The position numbers and the translations under genes were made by a program. Below, in pieces: positions 32,667 to 43,229 of a stretch of 64,000 nucleotides of DNA. The DNA comes from Manis javanica (taxonomy: Eukaryota; Chordata; Mammalia; Pholidota; Manidae): assembly GCF_040802235.1 (NCBI RefSeq), contig NC_133172.1, positions 27,919,738 to 27,983,737 of the forward strand, written 5' to 3'. The notes beneath the pieces were generated by a model, which saw only the letters and a program-made list of their open reading frames with translations, searched no databases and was not told where the DNA came from. Every line of letters begins with the position of its first letter. The stretch's first letter is position 1.

Positions 32667-33092
32667 TGTGAGAAACACATTCACTGGTCCAAATTCAATA
32701 AGTGGACACAGAGACAAAGAGAACAGTGGAGCAAGGCTTTAATGATAACTTTCGGAGATCAGGTGTCTGGGGAGCAGGCAAACCTGGGGAGATTGGCGCC
32801 AGTAATTTATCTCCTAGTGCATTAGTCCCTCCCCTGGTTCCTCATTGGCTGAGTACTACAGGGTTAACATTCCTTCTAGGACGTCACCTAAGCCAGTTAT
32901 ATCTTTCCCTTACATTTGTTTTAATTTTATTGGTAGGTTTAAAAAACTCAAATCAAACAGATATAGCCAGGCCCTTACCAATTCCCTCACCGCCACCCCC
33001 ACTCTCAGCCTGAGCATCTTCCACCATGTGGCCCTTTGTTTGAACATCCTGGCGGAGAAAAAGTCACATCTAGGTTTTATGGTCTTTTCTAA
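32667..33092 (-). repeat. B 5' LTR
   Basis: About 426 bp. The inner end is TGTGAG in plus-strand reading, and a polyadenylation region (complement of CTTTAATGA) is near 32735. The outer end is worn: it stops at TTTTCTAA where the 3' stump has TCCTAACA. Plus-strand F sequence starts immediately after. Confidence 0.8.
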
Positions 33093-34606
33093 GATTACAT
33101 AAATACCCAAACATCCTTATATCAATTGTCTTAAAGCTCTCATCAAATCTTTAACCATTGTCATTTCTAAGTCTTTTGTCATCTATAGTTACTGTTTTAC
33201 TCCCCAATGAGTAAAGAACTAAATTCAAGCAGAGCAAAAATTGGTTACAAAAATTAAGTAAAAAAAAAAAAATTAAGTAAACTGAAGGTGATTTTAATTT
33301 TATGCAAATGTCATTAATCTCTTAGAAAAACAAGTGTCTGTTTCAACCTTTTCCTCTTAAGCTAGCTTACAAGAGTTTAGTAAATTATTCCTTTAAAGCA
33401 GAATTGAAACATTTATCTTCCTCTATCTACCTGATCCCCACAGAGTTTAAAAACTCTCAGTGACTATTTTTGTTAGGCAGAAAGACAGAAATGAGTGGGA
33501 TGGAAAGAAGAAAGGGCCCTGGAAAGATGACTCAGGGAGTTGATTAAATAGAACCAGAAAGCCAGAAATGACTCAGAGACTTAATCAGATGAAGCCACAG
33601 GGTCTAAGAGTGACTCAGGAAATGTCCAGGATCCCCCCAGATAAGAAACATGAGAGGCACAGGCACAGCACAGCCCCTGTCCCCATTTCACCAATCAGAA
33701 CAAGCCTAGAGAGCTGACCACTGTCAATCAAGGACCTTTTTGCCCTGCCAAACCACATAAAAGAAGCCTCAGAATGAGCATCCACACCTGCCTGTCTTAT
33801 CTTAGGCAGGCCTGCTCTGCTATTCTATGCAGAGTGTATTAAAACTTCGCTTTCTTGACTTTGGTCTCACGTCTCACTGTATTTGACTTCTCTGTGACAC
33901 TGAGCCAAGTCGCTTCCTTCCAAACATTTTCATATTTTATGGCAACGTTTTTATTTGCATAATTTCAGTAAGAATCTGCTCTAAAGAGCCTGTCCCATCA
34001 ATGGCTGTTCTTGCTGCACTTATGTAAATAATCAGGCCAACTGTTTTAAATCTAAATTTATTTTATATTAATAAAAATGAGGGTAATTTTAGAGAGAAAG
34101 AAGAATTGTGTTTCAATAGTGCAACCTTATCACTATTGGATTCTAATACTGTTCATTGTAAAATAGACTAGATCCTGGACTCGTTTCCTCAAAATATCCA
34201 GCTATGACTCCAAATGTTTCAATTTTCTCCCATTATTTCAATTAAAGTTTACTATTTTTAGTCCTCATACTCAACCATTCATTCTTAATCTCATCAAGTT
34301 TGTTTCCTCCAAAACAAAAAAATCCAACTCTAGATGTTGCTCAAAAGAGGATTTCAATCCACCCTAATGCTGATGAAGACATGCATCAGCAGCCCCGCAA
34401 CTTGTTGCATCCTCCTTTCATGTGCCCTTGTCCATGTCTGCCTCTGCTAAAATGGCTCCATGACCCCTCCTCTCCCTGACAGCAAGGAACTGCTGGACCC
34501 ACAGGCAGGGACAATGCCCCTACTCAGCAGGAAGCAGTTACAGAAGAGTGACTGACATCCACATTTCCTTGAAAGATTTCAAGGGTCCACATTCCTTGAG
34601 GGGGGA
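33093..34606 (+). mobile_element. F, right part: AT-rich segment and polypurine tract
   Basis: The plus strand is colinear with the reverse complement of C from about 9640 down to 8400. It includes TAAAAACTCTCAGTGACTAT just before the solo LTR at 33471. F ends with a good polypurine tract, TTGAGGGGGGAA, at 34595-34606, followed by TG. F is the third member of the AT-rich ERV family and lies in the opposite orientation. Confidence 0.75.
33471..33926 (+). repeat. Solo LTR with TTTT TSD
   Basis: 456 bp, TGTTAGGCAG...CCAAACA. A TATA-like CATAAAAG is near 33757, and an ATTAAA polyadenylation signal near 33837. Flanks 33467-33470 and 33927-33930 are both TTTT. Removing it restores colinearity of F with C. 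Confidence 0.88.
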
Positions 34607-35317
34607 ATGAGGTGGGGCAGAGACTTGGGACAAGCATTGTTAGGGTCCAGGCTTCCGAGGCTTCCCCAGAGAACAAACTACACAGGCATAGAGATGTAAA
34701 TTCAAGCAAAGTCTTTATTCAGCCAACTAGTTGGGGTCCAAGTCAGCCCGAAGCAGCGGGTCTCAACAAGGACCCCGAGCACTCAGAGCCAAGGGTTTAT
34801 ATAGCAATTTCAAAGCACTTAACTCATAGCAATTTTCTATAACTATACATTATTCTTGCAAGACATATATCCTGGGGTTAAGCAAGGGCAGGGTAAGACT
34901 ACTCCTCAATGGTTAGGGAGGTTCTGCACGATAAGCTTGGTATGTAAGATTTACTGACCAAGGTTAGCTGACCAAGGGTCACAGCTGCCCACCACCCGGT
35001 GCTCATGATTAACTTGTTTTTCAAGGCCTTACCCAGTTCCAGTTTTTCTTTCTAAGTCACCTAGAAAATGGCTTCTAGGCCTTTAAGATGGCTATGCTTA
35101 TGCTAACCTATTTCTATTCTTACAGCATCATGATTAACTTTTCCTGCCTATGAAGAAGAATGCTGAAATATAAACATTATATAAGAACAGGAGGAACTCC
35201 ATCTTAAGGAAATGATTCCATTTTAAGAAGCAGGTAATTGAGAAGTAAGATTCCCAGCATATTTTCTGGTAGTCAGACAATAGCCCAATAGCTTATCTTA
35301 AGGCCAAGCAGGCAGTC
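34607..35317 (+). repeat. F 3' LTR, interrupted
   Basis: It begins TGAGGTGGGG right after the polypurine tract. The solo LTR at 34638-35124 interrupts it, and it runs on to about 35317, where G RT starts. Its outer end and TSD could not be placed. Confidence 0.5.
34638..35124 (-). repeat. Solo LTR of the D LTR family, GCAT TSD
   Basis: 487 bp, nearly the same sequence as the D 3' LTR. Exact 4-bp TSD GCAT at 34634-34637 and 35125-35128. No internal sequence, so it formed by LTR-LTR recombination. Confidence 0.92.
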
Positions 35318-36070
35318 TGAACTGATATGTCCCCACTTCTTTGGCCAAGCACTACAAAATGACCTCTAAACCTTGCCCCGAGCTGTGTGCTCCAGTATGT
35401 TGATGACCTCTTGCTTTGCAGCCCCTCAAAAGATGATTCTCTATCCCACACTATCTCCCTCCTTAGATTCCTGGGGAAAGGGGGATACCATGTCTCAGAA
35501 CACAAAGCTCAACTAGTACAGCAAAAGATCACTTACCTTGGTCTTGACCTCACACCTACCACTCACTGCATACCCACCATGCAAAACCAAGCTATTAATC
35601 ATCTCCCTTTTCCCACTACAAAGTAAGATCATCTTTCTTTCTTAGGGTTTCTTAGCTATTTTAGACTCTGGATCCAAAATTTCTCACTCATTGCAAAATC
35701 CCTTTATGAGGCCTCCTACAGGGATCCCCAAGAAAGGGTGCCAGAGACAGACATAATTCCTGCTTCTTTCTGGGCTCTTGAGTGAGCACTCCTCAAGGCA
35801 CCTACTTTGACTCTACAAACCTTTCTTTTGTTAACCAGCAAAAAGGGGCAAGCATTAGGGCTACTCACAAAATCAGCTGGAGACTCCCTCAAGCCTATTG
35901 CCTATCTGTCCAAACAACCCAACCTTGTGATAAATGACTGGCCTCTCTGCTTACAGGTCCTAGCATCAGCTGCACTCCTTATCCCTGAATCCCAAAAATT
36001 GCCCTCTACCAGCTCTTATAAGTACACAATTCACACAACCTCTCTGACCTTCCCAGCCACTGGGCTCTAA
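35318..36070 (+). pseudogene. pol: G reverse transcriptase, C-terminal half
   Basis: It starts in the palm (FGQALQNDL stretch), with active-site YVDD near 35395-35406. Thumb and connection follow in the frames 35387-35626 and 35807-36070, separated by a frameshift and stops. The fingers domain is lost at the F junction. RNase H and integrase are absent, as in A. Confidence 0.85.
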
Positions 36071-36368
36071 CCCTTTTCTTCCTGGCCAGAGTCCAAGTCT
36101 TTCACTCTCAGCTTCTACAACCTTCACCTTCTACCTCTTCTGGCCTCATTCACCTTTATCACTATCTTCCTTCTTTTCCTTCCCTGCTTAAGTAACCTTA
36201 AGATTCTTTACAATATCAAAAGGCAGCCATCTCCTGGGCAACTACTCAAGAACACCTCCAAATGGCCTTCCTGCTTCAAAATATCCAAAAAGCCCCTTCA
36301 TTGCCCCCTCAGCAGGAAATAGCCAAGAAAAGAAAGGCAACCTGTCTTCCTATACTTAGAGCCAGAAA
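36071..36368 (+). pseudogene. env: G env TM remnant
   Basis: A hydrophobic anchor (LASFTFITIFLLFLPCL) followed by a degraded tail, in the position of the end of Env before the 3' LTR. RT connection joins this piece directly, so most of pol and env is deleted. Confidence 0.55.
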
Positions 36369-36671
36369 TGATAGAATCCGGACTGGAGTACCACCTTTTG
36401 AATAAGCCCACACACCATCTCAGAGAGACCCACGTGTCATCTTACCTAGGCTACAAGCATCTTCCAGAAGACAAGTTAGCAAACCACAAGCCCACTTCAC
36501 CCTGACCCCTCCCCTCAAAGAGCCCACCAAAGCCCTGGCCATAAAAAGTCTCTTGACCTGTTAGAGCCCCTCTTTTTTCATTTGTTCTGCTGGCCAGGAC
36601 AGAGGGGTCCCTCTCAGGTTCAGCAATAAACCTGCATGGACTGTTGAGTTTGCATACCCTCTCATCTTTCA
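36369..36671 (+). repeat. G 3' LTR
   Basis: 303 bp, TGATAG...TCTTTCA, with TATA-like CCATAAAAAG and AATAAA. Followed by TSD copy GTTAG. Confidence 0.92.
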
Positions 36672-36676
36672 GTTAG

Positions 36677-36920
36677 CATAAGGAATTGTAAAAGAGATTT
36701 CTTAATGCTGTGAACCCAACATCGGGGATTGAAAATTCATTTATTTAATAAATAAATAAATAATTGCCTAAGGACCACTATCAAGAAAATTTGAATACAA
36801 TGCAGCATCTGTCCAAGGAGCAAAGTCCAGCTATTTACACCAGTGCTGCTTACTGTCCATAATGAAGGACCAGTTTCCTTTTTAATCCCTCAGTCACTGA
36901 TACTTCTTAAATTAAGATAA
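36677..36920. other. Host sequence, nothing recognised
   Basis: Short unique stretch with a small (AAAT)n near 36752-36772, between the ERV nest and an L1 insertion. Confidence 0.4.
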
Positions 36921-38454
36921 AAAATAAAGTACTGTAGTGGAACAGAATAGAGACTCCAAACATTAACCCAAACACATATGGTCAATTAATATATGATAAA
37001 GGAGCCATGGACATACAATGGGGGAATGACAGTCTCTTCAACAGATGGTGCTGGCAAAACTGGACAGCTGCATATAAGAGAATGAAGCTGGATCACTGTC
37101 TAACCCCATACACAAAAGTAAATTCAAAATTGATCAAAGACCTGAATGTAACTCATGAAACTATAAAACTCTTAGAAAAAAACATAGGCAAAAATCTCTC
37201 AGACATAAACATGAGCAACGTCTTCATGAACATATCTCCCCAGGCAAGGGAAACAAAAGCAAAAATGAACAAGTGGGACTATATCAAGCTGAAAAGCTTC
37301 TGTACAGCAAAGGACACCATCAATAGAACAAAAAGGCATCCTACAGTGTGGGAGAATATATTCATAAGTGACAGATCCGCTAAAGGGATGACATCCAAAA
37401 TATATAAAGAGCTCATGTACCTCAACAAACAAAAAGCAAATAATCCAATTAAAAAATGGGCAGAGGAGCTGAACAGACAGTTCTCCAAAGAAGAAATTCA
37501 GATGGCCAACAGACACATGAAAAGATGCTCCACATCACTAATCATCAGGTAAGTGAAAATTAAAACCACAATGAGAGATCACCTCACACCAGTAAAGATT
37601 GCCCCCATCCAAAAGACAAACAACAACAAATGTTGGCAAGGTTGTGGAGAAAAGGGAACCCTCCTACACTGCTGGTGGGAATGTAAATTAGTTCAACCAT
37701 TGTGGAAAGCAGTATGGAGGTTCCTCAAAATGCTCAAAAGTACCATTTGACCCAGAAATTCCACTTCTCAGAATTTACGCTAAGAATACAGCAGCCCAGT
37801 TTGAAAAAGACAGATGCACCCCTATGTTTATCGCAGCACTATTTACAGTAGCCAAGAAATGGAAGCAACCTAAATGTCCATCAGTAGATGAATGGATAAA
37901 GAAGATGTGGTACATATACACAATGGAATATTACTCAGCCATAAAAAAAACAGATCCTACCATTTGCAACAACATGGATGGAGCTAAAGGGTATTATGCT
38001 CAGTGAAATGAGCCAGGAGGAGAAAGACAAGTACCAAATGATTTCACTCATTTGTGGAGTGTAAGAACAAAGAAAAACTGAAGAAACAAAACAGCAGCAG
38101 AATCACAGAACACAAGAATGGACTAACAGTTACCAAAGGGAAAGGGACTGGAAAGGATGGGTGGGAAGGGAGGGATAAGGGTGGGGAAAAAGAAAAGGAG
38201 CCTTATGATTAGCATGTATAATGTGTGTGTTGGGGGCATGGGGAGGGCTGTACAACACAGAGAAGACAAGTAGTGATTCTACAGCATCTTACTACGCTGA
38301 TAGACAGTGACTGTAATGGGGTTTGTGGGGGAGACTTGGTGAAGGGGGGAGCCTTGTAAACATAATGTTCTTCACATAACTGTAGATTAATGATACCAAA
38401 ACAATAAATAAATAAATAAATAAATGATTAGCTAAATAAATAAATAAAGTGCTG
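36921..38454 (+). mobile_element. 5'-truncated L1 with TSD
   Basis: About 1.5 kb: ORF2 C-terminal part (open for 181 codons at 37007-37552), 3' UTR, and an (AAAT)-type tail at 38400-38440. The direct repeats AAATAAAGTACTG (ending 36934) and AAATAAAGTGCTG (ending 38454) mark a target-primed insertion. The 3' UTR is of the type I recall from pangolin L1. Confidence 0.88.
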
Positions 38455-38628
38455 GTAAAATGAAGTAAAAGAAATATAAAATACACAAGTTCATTTTTTA
38501 AATATGAAATGCCACAGACAAAATTACATTTCAATAAATAAAAGGAACAAACGTAACATAGAATGTAATTCAGGAACTATCCACTGCTCCAAGAAAATTT
38601 CCCAATCACTTATTACAGTGAATGACTT

Positions 38629-39370
38629 TTACACTGGTAACTTTTTTTTTTATGGTGATTTTTTTTATTTTTATTTTTTTAAATTATTTTTTATTGAAGG
38701 GTAGTTGACAAACAGTATTACATTAGTTTCAGGTGTACAACACAGTGATTCAACATTTATATACATGATAATTCTAGCTACCAGCTATCACCATACAAAG
38801 TTGTTACAATATTTTGACTATATTCCTTATGCTATACATTACATCCCGGTTACTTATTTATTTTACATTTGGAAGTCTGTCCTTTTTTTTTGAGAGGGCA
38901 TCTCTCCTATTTATTGATCAAATGGTTGTTAACAACAATAAAATTCTGTATAGGGGAGTCAATGCTCAATGCACAATCATTAATCCACCCCAAGCCTAAT
39001 TTTCATCAGTCTCCAATCTTCTAAAGCATAGCGAACAAGTTCTTACATGGAGAACAAATTCTTACATAGTGAATAAGTTACATGGTGAACAGTACAAGGG
39101 CAGTCATCACAGAAACTTTCGGTTTTGCTCATGCATTATGAACTATAAACAATCAGTTCAAATATGAATATTCGTTTGATTTTTATACTTGATTTATATG
39201 TGGATTTATATGTGGATTATTATTATTATTTTTAATAAAATGCTGAAGTGGTAGGTAGATGCAAGATAAAGGTAGAAAACATAGTTTAGTGTTGTAAGAG
39301 AGCAAATGTAGATGATCAGGTGTGTGCCTGTAGACTATGTGTTAATCCAAGCTTACACTGGTAACTTTTT
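38629..39370 (-). mobile_element. Retroposed sequence with 18-bp TSD
   Basis: Identical TTACACTGGTAACTTTTT copies at 38629-38646 and 39353-39370 enclose about 700 bases. These start with a T-rich run on the plus strand, so the insert is minus-strand with an A tail. The first 230 bases resemble an L1 3' UTR (AAATTATTTTTTATTGAAGG...). The rest (38900-39350) is probably a lineage-specific L1 part that I could not name. The perfect TSD points to a rather young insertion. Confidence 0.8.
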
Positions 39371-40129
39371 GTCCTACACTTGTAACTAAAGCAAAAGTAT
39401 GAGTGAACTTTGTATTCTGCCTATTCAATTACTATAAACACACTTTGAATACAGTGTGTTTAAGTTGAAAGCTTACAATGTGACAAATGGGATTGCTTCT
39501 TGTTTGATCATCTAAACTAAGTCAGATTGAGAAAAGGGCTACTTGCAGAGGAAATTTTATTACTAAACTATTTCTAAGTTCTCATGGTACAAATACTGTC
39601 TTATGAAGGTATGTTAATGGGAATGGAAGAATAGATTTTAAAGTAATTTCAGTAAATTAGTGGCTCATTTTTAACTTTATCCAAAATGAACTGATGATGT
39701 ATTTTCAAAATCCATATTCAATCATCATAAATGGCTAGGTGTAACTGTTTATCCCATAGAGTAATAGTTAGAATTTAAAATATCTTTCACTGAAAGAAAA
39801 GTATTCCAGATCCATGATTTTCCTATGTAGTGATCTTTCGAGGGATAAGCATAATTCAAACTATTCTATCACATTTGTAAAATATTTCATAATTTTTCAC
39901 ATGTGCACAAAGTCAAGTTCATTGTCTCTTGTATTGATAACTATTGTTAAAATATGAAGTATATCATAAAAATATCTGTTTTCCAATTTTCTAACTTCAA
40001 TTTTTGTTCTTCAGTCTCAACTATCATTTGTTGCCTTCCTTCCTTCCATTAAAATCTTAAGGCCCAAACACCCTCCACAAAATACGAGCAAACCAAATTC
40101 AGCAACATATTTAAAGGTTTATAAATCAT
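39371..40129. other. Unique sequence, nothing recognised
   Basis: AT-rich. No open frame of note, no repeat signature. Confidence 0.4.
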
Positions 40130-40193
40130 GAAAAGGAGAGATTTATTCCCAGAATGCAGGGATTACAAAAACGGTTCGATATAATAAACCATA
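40130..40193 (+). mobile_element. Short L1 ORF2 piece before U6
   Basis: AGAGATTTATTCCCAGAATG and the following GGTTCGATATAA match the RT thumb-region segment of L1 ORF2. It ends abruptly at the first base of the U6 copy. Confidence 0.6.
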
Positions 40194-40299
40194 GTGCTCA
40201 TTTTGGCATTACATATACTAAAATTGGAAAGATACAGTGAATATTAGCATGGCCTCTGCACAAGGATGACACACAAATTTGTGAAGGATTCCATATTTT
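40194..40299 (+). pseudogene. RNU6 pseudogene: U6 snRNA retropseudogene
   Basis: 106 bases, full length from GTGCTC to CCATATTTT, with roughly a dozen changes from U6. The core ACATATACTAAAATTGGAA and TTAGCATGGCC are kept. There is no snRNA-type proximal element or TATA at the proper place upstream, so it is not a working gene. It continues directly into L1 sequence at 40300. Confidence 0.93.
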
Positions 40300-40660
40300 G
40301 GGATGGACCTAGAGGATATTATGCTAAGTGAAATAAGTCAGAGAAAGACAAATTCCATATGAATTCACTATCACATGGAATCTGAAACACAAAACAAATG
40401 AACAAACAAACAAAACAGAAATAAGCTCATATACATAGAGAACAGATTGGTGGTTGCTGTAGTGGATGTGGGTGGGGAGATGGGTAAAATTGGTGCAAGG
40501 GGAAAAGAAATTAGTGAGAGTGTTTGATATCTTATTCTGAGTTATGTTTACATGAGTGTATACATAGATCAAAATTCATGAAGCAGTACACTGATTCATG
40601 TCTTAAAAACACTAATAAAAAATAATAAATTTAAAAAAAGAAACAAATAAATAAAGCACA
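40300..40660 (+). mobile_element. L1 3' end fused to U6
   Basis: Begins GGGATGGACCTAGAGGATAT, the conserved end region of ORF2, and runs through a 3' UTR to an A-rich tail at 40610-40660. With the U6 copy it forms one U6-L1 chimera. Confidence 0.8.
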
Positions 40661-40664
40661 GAAG

Positions 40665-41543
40665 TGACAGCAGCATGTCGGTCCCCTCCCTGCCTCTAAG
40701 CCGCAGACAAGGGAGGAGACGTGATGAGTTGTCAAAGACCTGAAAGGACCAGCCAGGGGGCTCAAGGTGTAACAGCTCAAGAGCAGCGCTGAGAAGGCAT
40801 TTCTCATATTTATTGAATAAATGAACTTACAATGAACTCAAACATCATTATCCAGCCTTGAGTCTAGCCCAAGGACACAACGCTTCTCAAGGATACCAAA
40901 ACTGTGTGAAGATGGCTCCTAACCATGAGAACTGCTTTGGTTCTCATCACTCAGTCCTTGATTACACATTAACAGAGTGTGTGGGAAAAACAATCAAGTC
41001 ATGTGTGCTTATACAATTGATTTCTACCTTACTTGAGTTATGTATTAACCCCACCAATCCCACAGCAACAAAATGGCAGGATAGGATGTTTCTACGATTT
41101 TCCAATTAAATAACACTGATTTTAACAATACCCATAAGTGAGAGTACCCTCTGTGGGATCTGGGAGGCCCGTGGAGAAGTTTCCAAACTTCACTGAAGCA
41201 AAAAGCTGAGATTGGATGCATTGAAGAGGGTAAGAGGAACAGTTTCACTTTACCTGTGTCTCCCCTTAGGGTGGCACAGCTTAGTGCCAACATAGACTCC
41301 CATGGCCTTTAATTTCTTCCACAGCAGAAAGGGAGAGAGTGTGAGTGCCCAGCTTCCCCAGCTGTGTGGGTCATGGCAAAGAGGCCCACTTCTTTCTCAC
41401 CCCATCCAGAATACTGATATTCTGTGCAACTGAGGGCAAGGAGAGGCTGGGAGCACAGCAGGCAGGGCTTGGAACACAGACCATACTAACTGCTTTGCTG
41501 GATAGGCTTTCCCTGCAAATCCCCCAAATTGGTCTACAGGTAC
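40665..41543. other. Unassigned sequence
   Basis: Moderate GC, no gene or RNA recognised. The last part (41110-41540) may be decayed L1 5' UTR by its position before 41862, but this is not clear. Confidence 0.3.
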
Positions 41544-41861
41544 TGTAACTCTGGGGGGAAATCCCAGGGCAAAATATCTTTGAAACTGAAATCAGTCAAA
41601 GAGACAAATAAAGTGGGAAAACCCATTTATTGCTTACAAGCAGTCATCCATTTCTGCTCACCCATGTCTTTCCTGACCCAGCTGCAGAAGAAGGGGCCCC
41701 ACCCAACCTCTCCAGCCCAGATGTGTCCTCCCTTGCTCTTGTAATCACCTACTGATATGAGATGGACTATATCTCTCCACCATTTAGAAACACCTATTGA
41801 TATGGAGATGCACTAAGGCCAGGTGAGAGATTCTGGAAATATTGCAATTTTACCCCCAACA
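41544..41861 (-). repeat. Solo LTR, H family
   Basis: 318 bp. TGTAACTCTGG...CCCAACA, with the complement of CCCATTTATTGC (polyadenylation region). Flanks do not form a clean TSD, so it may be old or edge-decayed. Confidence 0.75.
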
Positions 41862-43150
41862 CTCCCCAAATCTTAGCCATGCTACCCCCTCTGCTTTGGG
41901 GCAGCTCCTTGGGTGTGCCCTCTGAGAGTGGCAAGTGCATGCATTGGCAGGGAGCTAGTGAGCACACAGAAAGCTGGCCAACTCTGCAAGATTATGAGAA
42001 AGCAAACAAACCGAACATTCACCACCACCCTAGGAAAAGTAAAGCTAAAGCTTTCAGCATTAGGTCTAGTTTTGCAGGATGAAGGAAGGCATGACACCCC
42101 TCTCCAAAAAAAGGGAACAAGAAGTATGGTCTTAGACCATACAAAAGGTCTGAGAAAGTCTCAGAATCCCTAGACAGGCTGACAAATTATTTCTCTCCAA
42201 AAGCTTCACAATAAAGACTAATGAAGGTTACTGCTTCCTTAAATACAAGGACAGTAATGCAACACTGCAAGGAGCATGAAAAACTAAAGAAATATGAAAC
42301 CAAAGGAAACTAATTATTTTCCTTTATCCAACCCAAAAGAAATGGATACTATGATTTGAATGATAAAAAACTTAGAGTTGTTTCAAGGAAGCTCAGTGAG
42401 CAACAAGAGAAACAAAGAATGATGATATATTGAAATCAGGAAAACACACAAATGAAGTGAGAAGTTTAGCAGAAAGATAGAAATAATAATAAAGAACTGA
42501 AATTCTGGAGTTGAAGAATACAATGAATGAAATGAAATTGCAACAGAAAACATCAATAGCTGACTTGATAAACCAAAATAAAGAATTTCAACTCAGGGAC
42601 AAGTCACTTGAAGTTATCTACTCAGAGCAAACAAAGAAAAAAGAATAAACAAAACTGAAGAATGCCTACATGAATTATAGATGCCATCAAGCAAAACAAT
42701 TTCTGCATTATGGAAGTTCTAAAAGGAAAAGAGAAGGAAAGGGGACTTAAAGCTTATTTAAAGAAATGATAGCTAAAACCTCCCAAATCTAGAAAGAAAT
42801 ATGGACATCCATGTTCATGAAGATCATAGATTCCCAGACAGATTCATCCCAAAGAGATCTTCTGCAAACACATTAAAATAAAACTGTCTAAAATCCAACA
42901 TAAAGAGAAAATATTAAAAATAAGAAACTGAAACATCCCCATATGTACAAGGGAAACTCCATAAGGTATTTCTCAGCACAAACCTTGTGAGCCAGGAGAG
43001 AGCTGATAGTGTATTCAAAATGCTAAAAGGAAAAAATTGCCAACCAAGAATACTTTACCTGTCAAAGATGTCATTCAGAAATGAGGGAGAAATAAAGACT
43101 TTCCCAGAAAATCAAAGGCTGAGGGAGTTATCTTTTCTGTCCAAAATGGT
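41862..43150 (+). mobile_element. Old L1 5' region / HAL1-like
   Basis: A-rich sense sequence with the AAAATTGCCAACCAAGAATA and ACTTTACCTGTCAAAGATGT segments known from the 5' half of ancient L1M or half-L1 (HAL1) elements. No open ORF1. Confidence 0.65.
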
Positions 43151-43155
43151 ATGAA

Positions 43156-43164
43156 AAAAAAAAA

Positions 43165-43211
<47 letters not shown>

Positions 43212-43212
43212 A
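43156..43212. repeat. (AAAT)n microsatellite
   Basis: About 14 AAAT/TAAA units. Confidence 0.95.
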
Positions 43213-43229
43213 AGGTGGAAAAATGAAAA

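Larger units (their letters stand above)
6253..33092 (-). mobile_element. B, tRNA-Pro-primed class I ERV, heavily interrupted
   Basis: Minus-strand provirus. From its 5' side: LTR 32667-33092, primer site 32646-32663, leader, gag capsid end and RT connection (30578-29712), RNase H and start of integrase (24009-23639), integrase core (21577-21116), integrase C-terminus (13936-13440), env SU (13408-12173), env TM (7020-6386), polypurine tract and an LTR stump. Later elements C, A, H, E and a solo LTR sit inside it. The 3' LTR is reduced to about 60 bases, so no TSD can be read. Confidence 0.85.
3356..36676 (+). mobile_element. 33-kb nested ERV complex; outer element G
   Basis: The outermost provirus (G) is bounded by LTRs at 3361-3661 and 36369-36671 and by identical GTTAG duplications at 3356-3360 and 36672-36676. 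Between the LTRs, in plus-strand order, are a tRNA-Phe-type primer site, gag and protease (3664-6060), then about 29 kb of later insertions, then reverse transcriptase and an env remnant (35318-36368). The two G LTRs differ at roughly 10% of positions by eye, so G is old. The matching TSD shows that everything in between arrived later or by local rearrangement. Confidence 0.9.

Noticed and set aside
40194-40299. Working U6 snRNA gene
   Set aside because: About a dozen changes, no upstream promoter elements, and it runs on into L1.
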